Positions 1 through 12,360 of a stretch of 64,000 nucleotides of DNA are shown in pieces (positions within the stretch are counted from its first letter, which is position 1; each line of letters opens with the position of its first letter). The notes beneath the pieces are model-generated. The model was not told where the DNA came from, searched no databases, and was given only the letters and a program-made list of their open reading frames with translations. Position numbers and translations under genes: made by a program. Location of the stretch: contig OW028575.1 in the NCBI GenBank assembly GCA_932294295.1, forward strand, positions 13,768,058 to 13,832,057. The letters run 5' to 3'. This stretch comes from Alitta virens. Its lineage: Eukaryota; Annelida; Polychaeta; Phyllodocida; Nereididae.

Positions 1-952
1 AAGAAGCTGTTAAAACATGGCTCCCCTACTGGCCAGCAGGACCTACAAAGGTGTCAGTTTCCATGGTGACTGTTTGAAATTGCGAAGATATCAGGGAGTG
101 GATATTTGTCGTTGCTTCCTCATCTGAGCAGACCAAACAACTAAACCAATCTCTCTTTCCCAATAAGAGATTTGCTCTGTGTGTTCAGCATGTCTCTTTT
201 CTGGTGTCTCTATTGTCTTTTATTCAGGAACATGTCTCATGCAATTAAGTCTGCTCAGGCCTCTCTCCAACAGAGTGCAGCTTTTAATGCTACTGCCAAG
301 AAATCTCATCAGAGCTTGTCATTTGATTGGGAGAATATTGTGTATTCACTCAGTGAGTTGTTTTTTGGAGTCTGTGGCAGGCAGATGTGCTATCAAGATG
401 GAATTGCACAATTCAAATGCAATCTCAGCTTACATTTCTCCTTCATTGGACCCAATGCTAGTCTTTCTTCCTGTGAATCAGGAGTGAAGATGCATATTCA
501 TTTCAGAGATTCTGTAGAATAATAGAGCCTGGCTCCTGCAGTAAACGGACTATAGAACATTTTTGTGTTTCAATATGATAGCCTGGTTTCAAACTCCCCA
601 GAAGTTTCCCAAGAGTGTCTCATGTGAATGACCTATTTGAAACACTGCAGTTGCTCTTAATTCACACAACCAATCCACAATCTGCAAGTATAAACTGATA
701 TGTTGCTTGTATTGCAAGATGGTGCACCTGTCATAAGCATCTTACCTCATAACTATAGGATAAAACTTGTTTGGTGCATCCTCATATGTAATGTGCAATA
801 ATACACTGCACAATTGGGTTTCGGCTTTAATTTTCGAATTCACCAACCACCTGACAAATTGACGGCAGCAACGGGAGTGCAACAGATAAACCCACCTGTC
901 AACTAATTACTCCAAACAATCAACTGCGGCTACCTTCAAGATATGCAATAGA
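1..952. other. Non-coding stretch, nothing recognised
   Basis: Open frames of about 100 residues exist at 172-522 in two overlapping frames. They show no domain, signal peptide or compositional support and look like chance ORFs. I see no exon, RNA gene or clear repeat here. It may be intergenic or part of a long upstream intron of the PP1 gene. Confidence 0.5.
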
Positions 953-1058
953 GCTGCTGCTGTTGCTGCTACTGCTACTACTGCTACTACTGCTACTGCT
1001 GCTGATGTTGCTGTTGCTGCTACTGCTGCTACTGCTGCTGCTGGTGGTGGTGCTGCTG
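953..1058. repeat. CTG/CTA trinucleotide microsatellite
   Basis: About 105 bases of imperfect (CTG)n interrupted by CTA, TTG and GTG units. The interruptions indicate an old array. No flanking exon suggests that it encodes a homopolymer tract. Confidence 0.85.
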
Positions 1059-3195
1059 GAAGCAAGCCATTGCAAGGGCTGTGATGGGATGACTAATTTC
1101 CCTGCAGTCCTCCCCTGACAGCCCTTCTACAAATAGCTTGATTGATAGCTCTGTTCTGTGTACTTTATTGCCTTTATAAGAGAGTGATGGCGATCAGGGC
1201 ATAGGGACTATTGCAGGGGGCGCTTCTGCAGCTTCATTCCTCTCCCATCATGGCTGACAGAGTCCTGGCGTCTACTCGGCCGACACCTGGTGCTTGATAT
1301 GTCACTCTTAGGGCCCATCAGGTATCGCCCTTGTCGCCACTGACAAATACCCTTGCTTTGTGTCCACCCCTTTCCACCCCTGCCCTATGTTTAAGGACCT
1401 GACGTGCTCTGAATTCAGTTGTGACCCTCTGGCTAGCTGCGCCCTTTGGTATGTGTCATGAATCTGGATAGAATCATTTTTAGAGAATTCACTGAGAATG
1501 CTACCCTATCTAAAAGGATGTTATTATTACCTCTACATGAAATACATGTATGTGTACGTCAAACTTGCAATATAAAACTGAGTTTTTAGGTCATGATGAA
1601 GGATGGATCACAAACAAGCTATACTACCCCTTCAGAATATCAGACCCTGCTAAACCCTACATGAGGCTGAAATCTTTGCTCTACAACTTCAGTCAAATGT
1701 CTACATAGTCTAGTCTTCATGGCTTGTGTGGTGGAGAATCTGTCTTGCTGCTTTACCTAGTCCACTGAGTTTGACTTTCGGTGTTCTTGTATTCGTGTTG
1801 TGGCATTGAAATGGCCGTGGGGGTCTAGCCTGACACACACTGATACAGGCAAGCCAGTCTGTCAGAATAATTACCTGCCAGCACAGAACTGTGATGCCGT
1901 TAACACTGAACGACAGTCTAACACTGTCACCCGCAATGCTCAGAGGATATTTGCGGATGTGGGTGACTTCCTCTACTCGCTGCTCTTGGCTGGAACTACA
2001 TAACAAACAGCATCACTGCTTCTGGTCCTGCAATCTTGGATAATATAATATTATACCACGTCAGTTTGATGCTGTCTTGGGTGTTGTCACCGTCTACTTA
2101 GAAGGATTGGCCCACCGTCCCTATAGCCATGACACTCATCGGCCGCCCTTTTTAGCATAGCAGTAGAACTTCTATGTTAGTGAATTTCGGTCTTCGGACT
2201 AATGGTAATTTTTTATCTTTCAATGTTTTTTGGTGATAAGAGCAATGAGATTACGAAACTGACGTCAGAATACAAGTATATTATTTCTTCTGCATTAGTG
2301 CTATCGGCCAAGCTATCAACGAGCCATTTCTTATGTCAAGTACAATCTAATGGCCTCAGTATTAATCATACTATCAATGCGACCTGACAAGTATTTTGCT
2401 TGGAATAAAGTTCAAGGTCTGACGTATAGATGCTTTTGGGATGTCCATGTCAAAATATTGCTTAGTTACAGCTGGATTTAAGCATAATTTCTGTCAGGAT
2501 TTATTGCACTGTGCCCATATAATATGGGGCACACCTGTTTTACTACCATGAAAGGCCACTAAACCCTGACTACAAACAGGAGGTTAGATTACTTTGTGTG
2601 TCTATATAGATTAAATTGCTGATGATTGACGTCAGAACTTGTTGCTGCATACATTAGCGTGATTGCAATGCATTAAACTGATTGCTGTGCACATGACATG
2701 AATGCATTTTGTTGCTGGTTATGGAATCACATGTATGAATATAGATTAAAACTAGATGGGGATCCTGTGTATTGCATGGACAGTTTCCTGGCTGTTTTTG
2801 GTGGCAAATGAGTATGAATGACAGTGGCGATTGAGCGCTCATTTTCAATGCAGATTTCAATTGAAATACTGGTAATAACATGAAGTATTATGCATGGGAG
2901 TGTATTTCAATGCAATTATTGTTATTAACCACTGCAACAGTAGGTTTTCACAGTACAAAGGTGACGCAAATCATCATATTGAACGTGCAAGCATTCAAAA
3001 TCGTTTCAACATAGGCACGATGTTGTACCAGCTTTGGGGTGGAATACTATACGTATACATGGTTCCAGCTTCTTATCTCTTTTTTTTTCTTGAAATAGCA
3101 GATATTTGAATTTGCCTTAGAAGAATTATTATAACTGCAGAAGTGGCTCCATACGAAAACCTATACGAGTTAAAATCATGAATGTGACTAATCGA
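1059..3195. other. Non-coding stretch without recognised genes
   Basis: A TATAA-like string near 1174-1180 is followed by a short ATG frame at 1251 that stops after 14 codons. Small frames on both strands at 1710-2006 have no recognisable content. No supported feature. Confidence 0.4.
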
Positions 3196-3318
3196 TTATC
3201 TTGTCTTACCATATCTTATCTTATCTTGTCTTATCTTATCTTATCTTATCTTATCTTGTCTTGTCTTGTCTTGTCTTGTCTTGTCTTGTCTTGTCTTGTC
3301 TTGTCTTGTCATGTCTTT
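3196..3318. repeat. Pentanucleotide microsatellite, TTATC changing to TTGTC
   Basis: The first half is mostly TTATC units with scattered TTGTC. From about 3251 it becomes a homogeneous (TTGTC)n run to about 3310. A single A-to-G change in the unit has spread along the 3' half. Confidence 0.85.
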
Positions 3319-3554
3319 TAACCTTTTAAATTACTTTGGTTAGATAGTTTCGTGTAGATGCATTATACCATGGTGTCGTAGTAATGGTGAACTTGAGATA
3401 CGAGTTATGCTCTAACCAAGGAGCCACCATGCTGTAACTACTGTAAGTACATCCGGTTCTGATCATGTGATGATTCTGTAAGTGTGACATTCACCGGAAG
3501 CACTGTGGGAGTAAACTGAGAACACCTCAACATTGGGGGAGTGCCTGATCGTGT

Positions 3555-3603
3555 TGGTCATCCCAAGGTCACTCAGGGGTCATCTAGAGGTCATTAGAGG
3601 TCA
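3555..3603 (+). promoter_or_regulatory. Array of five nuclear-receptor half-sites (DR5-DR5-DR5-DR4)
   Basis: Direct repeats of the AGGTCA half-site: TGGTCA 3555-3560, AGGTCA 3566-3571, GGGTCA 3577-3582, AGGTCA 3588-3593 and AGGTCA 3598-3603. The spacers are 5, 5, 5 and 4 bases. DR5 is the classical RAR/RXR spacing and DR4 the TR/LXR spacing. Binding is inferred from sequence only; the array could also be a short 11-bp tandem repeat that resembles such sites. Confidence 0.45.
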
Positions 3604-3727
3604 AGCCCTTGTCTGCAATGTCTCTCCTCCTCGACCCCGCCCATCCGCCTGTTGTAAACAAAACTACCGATCAATAAAAATTGTTTTTGCTTTGACGAAG
3701 AGGTCGGGTTGAATGTCCTATGCCTGA

Positions 3728-3878
3728 GCCCAGTAGCGGATTTAGGGGGGGGGGGGAATTAGGGGGTTTAAACATATTAACCTTGGCCTAGTACATTTAA
3801 TTAAAAAACTTCTGTAGTCCCCGCAGTATATTTATATGTCAACCCCCCGTGAAATTTTTTATGGATCCACCCCTGGAG
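3728..3878. repeat. Probable MITE-like repeat with G-run and C-run ends
   Basis: The left end (GTAGCGGATTTAGGGGG) and right end (GGATCCACCCCTGG) are imperfect inverted repeats of a kind common in marine invertebrate genomes. A poly-G run of about 12 lies inside the left end. Boundaries are approximate. Confidence 0.4.
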
Positions 3879-3899
3879 CCCATGCAGTTGAGGGCTTCA

Positions 3900-5944
3900 T
3901 CAACTAAACTGTCATAGGGGCTGATTTGCACAATGTCTACCAAATTAATTTTATCTATGACATAATGTGTGCAATGCAATTTCTCAGGGAACACATGTGT
4001 GTACATTTAATGCTAAGGGATACAATGTGGAAAAGCATGTTTTATTTGGGGAAAAAGGATTTTCCCACCAGCCAAGAGAGATATTATACATACATCAGCA
4101 AGCCGACAAAATAGAAGAAGCATATAGTGTATTTTTCAATCAGTTTACTGTTTAAGTCCGTTGTTACAAATAAGTGCTGATTTTCTCGGACAAGTTGCGA
4201 CAACGAATACATTTCAATGATAAATTCAACCAAAAAACAGTGCCCTAAATGTAGCCAAGCAAGCATGACCCTCGTCGGGGTCCGTGTTCGCAGAATGAGG
4301 GCCATGCAGCAGTCTTTGTATTTTTTCATGGGATTATATATGTATGTGCACGCTGTTTTAGAGCCTTCATACCTATACCTGTATCTATTCTATACTGACA
4401 AATTATGTGTGCACACACTATTAATAACCTTGACACAATGTTATTGGTACAAAATCATCATTTCCATGCGGTGAATCGGCAATTTCAACTTCTGCTTCTT
4501 AAAAATTGTTAATGTTATCACTGTTTGAATTAGTCATCGTCGATAAAAATAGAATTACTAATTTTCAATGATATGAAATGATGATAGTTGGCAATGATGC
4601 GTATATACTGTCCGTACAATTTTTATTCGACCTGTTGCAAAATACCACGAAAAATGACAGACCTGCTGTCAGGCTACCCTAAATATGAGTGTACCAACAT
4701 TGCCACATTTTTTCTCCGTAGCTTTAATTTACAGTTTAGTACTATAACACTAGAATATTTTTTCGATTAAAAGAAGATAGTGTATATAGATTGATGAAGT
4801 AGTTTGGATATATCAGAAAGGCATTTCCATTGTCTGCATTTTGGTGGGAACGCCATAATCAGACCAAACAGGTGGCTGCATGAGTGACGCAGTGTTATTA
4901 ATGAAAAAAAATATTTTCGGAGTTGCGTAGGCGCTCGATTTGCCAACTAAATCCAATAATGAGAATGTTTTTTTATTTAATTTTGTAATTCCAACATTTA
5001 TTTTTAACGATAGCGTGTTATGATGACGAAAAATGCCAAAATAAACAAAAAAAAACATGCTGCAAGCATTTTTTTGAAATTGTGGTGCATGCCTATTGAA
5101 TACAGTGGGTAAATTTTCCCCTAAAAAAAAACTATCAATGTTGGCCCGAATTTTTGATTTGTAATGCTGTCTGGGTCAGCTCAAACTTACCTGAAATGGG
5201 ATAAAAGTTTCGCATAACTGCTACGATATCACACCTGCCTGGTCAAATCTATGTAGTGTCTATTTTGAGCTGTTTACTTATTACCAGCTATAGCAGCAGC
5301 AGAATTTCTAGTTCAGCGAGTTGCTTAAGATGCTTAGCTTGTGAGCGGAAAGCTAGGTGGAAGTATATTATATTTCTCTGTAAAAAGCCTCGACTTCCGG
5401 TTCTGTAATTTGGCTGCCAAGAGGCGGAAGTTTGGCTCCGAACTCATGCACAATTCTGTGAAAAGAGTCACTGAAGCAGTCTAATTAGGAACATGCCTTT
5501 AGGTGGCATGGTCTGACTTCCTGTTTTTAATGTACATGTATATCAATTGGCAAAATAATTGTAGTGGCTTTATAAACAAATATATAATGATGTGGTAATG
5601 TTTTGTTTCATACAAATGGAGAAAAAATATAAAGCGATGAAACTGTCCATTTCTAATTGGTGATAAGACCTTTCTATGATAAATAACGTTCTTATTGCTT
5701 CTTTTTTTCTACTGTATTTCTGCTGTTTCGAAAGCAGCCTGGCGCCACAATGATGCATATATTGACAGAAAATTGATAATGGGGAAATAGGAAACAAAGT
5801 TGATGAAGACTAAGCTCTTTCAGTTATTTATTTACGGTAAGCATTGAGGTGATGGCTGAAGAGGCAAATTTTCGTAATCTTCATGAGAATATATTAACAA
5901 AGTTTTCGATATATTTATCTACAATATCGTTTAATCATTATTTT
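3900..5944. other. AT-rich non-coding stretch
   Basis: Only short overlapping frames of 60-87 residues on both strands, with no domain-like content. No RNA gene or clear repeat was identified. Confidence 0.4.
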
Positions 5945-6120
5945 CTACAAACCTGCGTGGCTATGCCTCAGCATAGACACCGATTACAAGGCACCTACAA
6001 TTTAACGTCTCACGAAGAGCACCAGGACCAAGAATCAAACCCAGGACCTTCAGCTAATTTTGTGAGACTGAGAGCTGGCCAGTGTGGAATTGTCAGATGC
6101 CTTAACCATTAGGCCGTCCA
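5945..6120 (-). repeat. tRNA-derived SINE, family 1, minus orientation
   Basis: On the minus strand the element starts near 6118 with an A-box-like TGGTTAAGGCATCTGAC, followed by a B-box-like GGGTTTGATTC. The body then reads ...GTAGGTGCCTTGTAATC... and GTGTCTATGCTGAGGCA. The same body sequence occurs in plus orientation near 44240-44280, so the two are copies of one family. This explains the 87-residue open frame that covers it. Confidence 0.65.
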
Positions 6121-8185
6121 TATTTAGGCCTTATTTGGAAAATCAGAGTATCACTTGACCGACCATCACCGGGGGCATTCATACATCTGCTAAATTAATG
6201 CAGCCAGTGCATACTATCCAACCTTTATTAAGATTTTGTGTGTAGATTTAACTAATGAAGCTGACAACATTCTAGCTGACTTATCTTGCTCTTTTAACCT
6301 AACATATAAAAAATATCCCTGACCGTGTTGTTTTGCAGTTGTTAGTATAACGATGGTGACAGCTGGTGTCAGGGCTGCGTTCTGTCATTATGCTGTGTCA
6401 CTGTAGCACTGTCATAAAGCCTTACAATGCCTTGCAAAAAAATCTGCTGAAGAAGCTGCTGTAGACTTGATGTTTATGGAAAATGACATGCTGAGTCAGG
6501 CGAGATCAACTCTTACTACAAGGTCATAAAATGTGCATAGGCTGGGGGTACTCAAGGGGGCCAAGATGTCTCCCCTACTTACCATAAAATACAATGTACG
6601 CTGATGGCGTCTGATGGACTGAAATGTGAGGAGTAAATCCCCATTTCATTACTTTCATATTATTCTTATTCTACTGATGGAGTTTGTTTACATCAACTTT
6701 CTGCACTGCCTGCGAAATTTACAGAGGGCTATTTATTTCATTTACCCTGTAAGTCTGTCAGTTGAATGACTTTTGATGATTAGTCCCCAATCAGATCATT
6801 TAGAATTGTGAGCTGAGGTTACAAATCATCAGTTCATGTCAAGTCTCTCAATAACCAAACTGAATTTTCTTTAATTACGAACAGCTGGCAAATGATAATT
6901 TTTATCAGCTGGCAAATGTGAAGTGTTTTTTTTTTGTCCAATCAAGATGACGGATTAATTTCAATTAATTATTGTCTGGCAGTTCTTTACAGGTTATCAG
7001 ATGTCATTGAAGACTTTCCTTAAACAATATGAATCGCAAGTAAATTTTACAGTTAATTAGAAATATACCACCGACAAACATTGTGTCCATTGTTCTTTGC
7101 AAGAAAACCACAACAGATTTCACAAGAACATCAGTTGGCAAACATGACGTCTAACACATTACACAGCTTTGTACTTCGGTCTAGCAAGAAAACAAAGTAA
7201 GAGGGAGCGAAAAGATTTAGACAGTTTCTTGAGTTTAACGACTAGAGTCATTGAGAATATTGCTCTAGCTTCCCAGAGGGCCATACTCCGGCACCAATTG
7301 TGTGGAGAAATATTTCTACAGGTATAAGCTCATCTAAAGTGCACCTGGGGCCGCAGAATGACGTAGTTTGAGTAAAACTGTTGTTTAAATAGTAAACCAG
7401 ATAAGATGGACAGGGTTAAAAACTGGGCCATGTCATCATCCGGCTGTAGTCGATGATAACCAGGGGCAACATGTGGACGACACTGAAATTTTAGTAGGCA
7501 TGTTAGTCAAAACAGCTAATTTTCTCAGACATTTTGACCGACTTTTAGAAATAGTGACTAAGTACACCTCCATAGCCAGATTTAAAGGTACCCTAAAATG
7601 GATTTAATTTTTTTTTCATTTCATCAAAGTGTTAGAATAAATCTTGCCAACTAGATTTCACTAATCACACTGCCATTGTGTGATTGTGAAACCCTAAAAA
7701 TGCATATTTATAGTCATTCTCCTACTTAAACTTTTGGTCGTGTTACAGTGCCCTCTAGTGAGCCAGTGACGTCACATCAGGATATCCCATGATTCCTGTC
7801 AGCAGCAGCCAGCTAATAAACAACAGGTGAGCTGTGATGCTATAGGCTGCAGCATCTTTGAATCTTAATCACACCTCAGTGATCCCCAGGCACTTGACCC
7901 GTGGTCAGAGTAATTAGTTCCTGATATGATGTCATGCATATGGGTAATGAGCCACTTCTTCATTTTAGGGCACCTTAAAATTTGGTTTCTAAGCGGGGGG
8001 GGGGGGAATCATACAAGGCTGTGAAATAGATCTCAGAAAAAAACACCAAAAAATGTGCAGTAGAGCTATATTCTTTTGAGTCCGAGTGGCACATGGTGCA
8101 ATAAATTTATACATGTAAAAACATACACATGTATATAGGGGATAGGGAAAGGGAATCACAAATTTCACAGCTGAGCAGAAAAATC
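6121..8185. other. Non-coding stretch
   Basis: AT-rich, with short homopolymer runs and no credible ORF. A poly-G run lies at 7996-8006. No other feature supported. Confidence 0.4.
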
Positions 8186-8273
8186 CAAGATAGCATTCCA
8201 AGTCGGGCCAGCGTCGTTTCAATGTCGCCGACATCGCATCGATGTTGAAACAATTCGGAACGCTATCTGGGAT
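8186..8273. mobile_element. MITE family B copy (CCCAGATAGC inverted ends)
   Basis: The left end (CCAAGATAGCATTCCAAGTC) and right end (CAATTCGGAACGCTATCTGG) are inverted repeats. The interior carries GACATCG/CGATGTTG motifs. Other copies lie near 12244-12360 and 36243-36336, with fragments near 36777-36800 and 37640-37760. No coding capacity. Confidence 0.7.
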
Positions 8274-10100
8274 CTAGCTGTGTTTTTGGGCTGGACTATC
8301 ATCAAGAAATTTCGTGCAAATGAAACTATCATACACACACAAAAAATCGTTCGAACGTTTTCAAATTTCAATGCAAATTGCGTTTGGAATTGTTGGTTAT
8401 TTCACTAAATTTAACATTTTAGCCTACTATGTATGGATGATTGGAGGTTTCTAGTCGTGTCTGGCTTCATTTTGGTGATAGTTTATATTCTTTGGCAGCC
8501 TGACATGCTGATATAACACCTCAGCAAGATTTGCAAGAGGTCGTGGAGTGGCAAGGAGGACCTAGCAGGCATTAAGCAGGCACTGGCAGGTAGTCAAGTG
8601 CTCGGCTTTATGAGCAGACAGTGAATAAGTGCCTCCTAGTCATGTCGACAACAATTCCTTACTCCAGAAGCCCCGTGGCATTCAGTTGACTATTGTTGGC
8701 GCCAAAGACCTTTGAAAAAGGCCTCCATGTGGTTAAGCTAAAGGTTGCTGAGCTCCCCAGCAAGAGCCTGGATTTAGTGGAGTTTGAGGCGGCTTATCTG
8801 CAAACAGTGTTATGAATAACAAAATGTTAGGAAAACCTGAATTGCAGTTCTTAGTTAAGCGTGTGAAATGTTGTGTCATTACAGCCAATTTCATAAATTT
8901 GAAAACTATTCTCATAAAATGGGTGAGGCATTTTACTGTTAGAATGATAAAATGTGATCATATATACGTCTTTTAGTTTCCCACCTGAACCACTGACTAT
9001 TGAGAATATCGCATGATACGACTACTCCAATACATAATCATGTCATCACGCGTTTTTCGTGTGAACAATTTATTCATCTGGAGCGCAAGTGCCTCTTATG
9101 TATATTAGCTTTGATTTTTGTCTCTCTACAATGTTGTTTTTGTTATCTTAGTCAATATTTGTCAGCTACTATACCATTGAACATTTGTGAGAGGCAGGCC
9201 TCATGATAAGTTGATATGGCTTGCACTAGGTAACGTTTAATCATATAGTTCATTTTATAAAGATCACAATCTCAAATAGACAGGCCTAGGGCCAGGAATC
9301 AAACCCAGGGCTGACCAATAGATCATTAACAGTGTATGAGGAATATTAAACCAGATGAACAAATTCCAGATTTGTTCACTCTGCATTAAGCAGAAGTTGT
9401 GAAACCGACTTTGATTGACAAATTTAAAGGGTTTGAGCTTGGTGGTATTGAGGACAAGCGTGTATACTGAGATGTTTCAAGTTGTCCACCAACTACAATG
9501 TGGTTTTGTGAATGATTCTACATCCAAGCACTGCTGTGCATTTTTTTGTATCCTTATATCAGAAATGAATATCTGTATTGGATAAGTGCTGGAAGATCAT
9601 ATGGAACATATCTTCTAGGATGTGGCTATCCATTCAGCAGCTGTATAATGCTACGACGGACACCTGTTAAATTGCTGCTTGGTATGCTAACCCCACATGT
9701 CTTTGAAGCTTTGAAGTCTTGGAGAGTTGGTGGCAACACGTCTTATTATGATGTAGTGGCAATGGTGTAACCTCCAGTTAACCCTGATAAAAGCTGTAAA
9801 TCAAAGAAACCTGTAATTTGGCCCTTGTAATCAGGTTGTCGGTCTGTGTGCCAGAATGAATGAGGCCAAAAGAAGCCACTCCTCCTCGCTATTTGCACAA
9901 AACAACCAGTATTTACTTACAGCTCCTGCCAACTTTTGGAAAGGCCCTTCATCAGATGAGCAGGTGATAAGTTGACCACGTCTTTGCCCACATGGTTTAA
10001 TGAATGATATACAGAGTGTGTGTAACTGCAATGTGGATTAGGGTAACAGTCTTTCAGTGAAATTTCTTTAAAGAGGGAAGAAAAAAGAAGAAGAAAACAT
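8274..10100. other. Non-coding stretch with a SINE fragment
   Basis: Around 9280-9345 a B-box-like string (minus-strand reading GGGTTTGATTCC) suggests a tRNA-derived SINE fragment in minus orientation. The rest shows only short frames. The longest, 9546-9770 at 74 residues, has no recognisable content. Confidence 0.35.
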
Positions 10101-10110
10101 CATACAGCTG

Positions 10111-10224
10111 ATTTCAGAGACTCGGAAACGGAACTCCAAAGGACATTATGTGAATCTAGCAGTCACTCAGCCAATGGGTGTCCTGGATTCACATGACGTC
10201 CTCTGAAGTTTAATTTCCAAGTAA
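10111..10224. mobile_element. MITE family A copy (palindromic, GACGTC-containing)
   Basis: The arms are inverted repeats. The left reads GACTCGGAAACGGAACTCC and the right ends CTGAAGTTTAATTTCCAAGT. The centre contains the shared palindromic segment around CCAATGGG. Other copies lie at 15658-15783, 22950-23085 and 44882-45005. A further fragment of the same end lies at about 10260-10310. Confidence 0.7.
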
Positions 10225-12243
10225 TGATAAGAATGAATTGTTTTACATGCGATTTTGAAACTAAACTCAAGAGGATGTCATGGGAACCCTGGAGTCCTAG
10301 GCCTTTAGTCCAGTTGCCAAATGGGATTTAGGGGCTGAAGTGATGTTTTATTGGTTGATACTGACCAAAATTTTAGGGGCCAAAAACAAAATGGCTGCCA
10401 TATAACTAGTAAATGTCCCATAACTTCCTTATTATTGGTGCTAGAAAGTTAATCTGTTGACTAAGCCTATGTTTTTTTTAGGGTCAAGGAAGTCATTTAT
10501 GCTATTACATTTATCATTGCAACTTCCCACATGCATGATATTTGCTGAATGGCTAATATTCATAATAAATTATGCATGTTTAACGCTTAATTTGTACTAT
10601 TCTTTTCCAAACGTGACGACATGACCAGCCAAAGTTGACAGATACCTCAATGACTTTAAGCTACTTCCCCTAATATTATAAACTGTGGTGCAGTCACAGT
10701 ATAAACTGTTACAAAGTGTATCATCAGATACTTTGACAGATTAATTCAATAAAGTTCAATCCAGCAGATGTCACAAATATTACGTGTTCTGGTTATTTCA
10801 TCCCCCCCCCCTCCTTGTGAAATAAAAAATAGATAAAAAATATGGCAGATCGAGTAGGTATATAATAAACTTCATCTTCAAAGAACATTATGCTCCCAGT
10901 GCCAGCATCTTGACTTGACAGGGGTACAAAAATTACCCAGTGATGCACAGCCGATGAGTTTGAGTAATGGGTCTCTGGCTTACAACATTCAATTGTGAAT
11001 TCTGATGCTGATGTCCATGCTTTGCCAATACAATTGACTGAATACTACATGTTGTATTGGAAAATACAGTTAAGTTAGTCTAGAACTTTGCAAGTCCATT
11101 AGATGAGACCACAAAGAAAACATCTCTGAAGTCATTACCTAATCCATCAATAAGCCTGCAGCATGATCATGCATGGTTAAGTAATGTATCTAGACTTTTA
11201 AGCAAGTTCCATTGTTTACTGATCTATCTTCAATCAAGGCATTGAAGGTAGTCACCTGTTTGTGGAAAAATTCTTGTAGATACGTTGCAGTTTCTTATAT
11301 AATATTTAGGTTTATGAACGGTTTAACAATCGTCTTGATGCTGCCAAGCTGAAAAATGCTAGTGTCTGATACTACACAATTTGCTCAAGATTCGACTTCA
11401 TCAGGCAAAGAATCTTTGCAAACATCACAGGTAAATAATATCTTCTTCTTGAAATCAGCTGCTGTTCATCACTGATAACCCTCTATCATCATGCCCGGAG
11501 CACAATGTACCACGGAGACGAAGTACTCGATCTGCGAGTTTTCTTGTACTCACGATGAAAAATTTAAAAAAAGAGAAAGTTCCAGTATGAAAACCACTTC
11601 AGTGACTCCCAAAGGTTTTACTGTATATGCAAATTATTGTTACCTCCTTGCCGGAAATTTCGCTTTTCTGTAATTTTGAAATTTGTAGGTCTTCTGCAGT
11701 ATCTTGTTTTTCATTTGCTTCTGGCTCTCAACACAAATGCACCTGTTTCTAATCAACGGGTTTTATTTCTACTTATACATCGGAGCAGGTGCAAAAACAT
11801 GTAGCTGTTTTTGAGATGAGAAACAAGCCTTTTGATGCTTATTGGATTTTTTTTATTTTGCATGGTAGAGCTGGCTCCATTTATGTGATTGGTTACTATT
11901 TATAAAGGCAAGAAGTGCAAATAAAAAGAAAATTCATTGGTGAGAAAAACAATTTGCAAATATTTATATAAATATGTTTCAGAAACATTTGTGAATCTCA
12001 AAACTGGGAAATCCATCATTATAACATTTAATTTCGTTTACTAACCTTGTAGAGTTACGTGTAGATATTGTCATTTTATGAAACTATAATATAGGGTTAC
12101 ATGGGTAACAAGAATAAGATAGACCCCCATACAGGAAAACACAATAATTGGTGGTGGGTCAAAAATTTTGAAAGCTATGATTGAATAAAAGTTTTAATGC
12201 ATGTTCTCATATTACACAAGGCCTGGGGTGCTCATGTTCTGCC

Positions 12244-12360
12244 CTGATAGCATTCCAAATCGGCCCAGCATCGTGTCTATATAGGCCACTGTTTGTACAA
12301 CATCGAATCAACATCGCCGACATCGTGCCGACATTGAAACGATTTGGAAAGCTATCTGGG
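12244..12360. mobile_element. MITE family B copy
   Basis: Left GATAGCATTCCAAATCGG and right CGATTTGGAAAGCTATC are near-exact inverted repeats. The interior has AACATCG/GACATCG motifs. About 117 bases, non-coding. Confidence 0.75.

Noticed and set aside
172..522. 116-residue plus-strand frame near the window start
   Set aside because: No domain, no splice context and a second overlapping frame of similar length. It has the character of chance sequence.
1251..1295. Short ATG frame MADRVLAS after a TATAA-like string, considered as a PP1 first exon because PP1 proteins often begin MAD
   Set aside because: It does not continue into the PP1 N-terminal sequence, has no proper GT donor in the right place and stops after 14 codons.
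3176..3190. AATCATGAATGT, which could encode the NHEC of the PP1 RGNHE motif
   Set aside because: The flanking codons do not match PP1, and an in-frame stop lies directly before and after it.
3196..3318. CRISPR-like array
   Set aside because: Contiguous 5-base units without spacers in an animal genome. It is a microsatellite.
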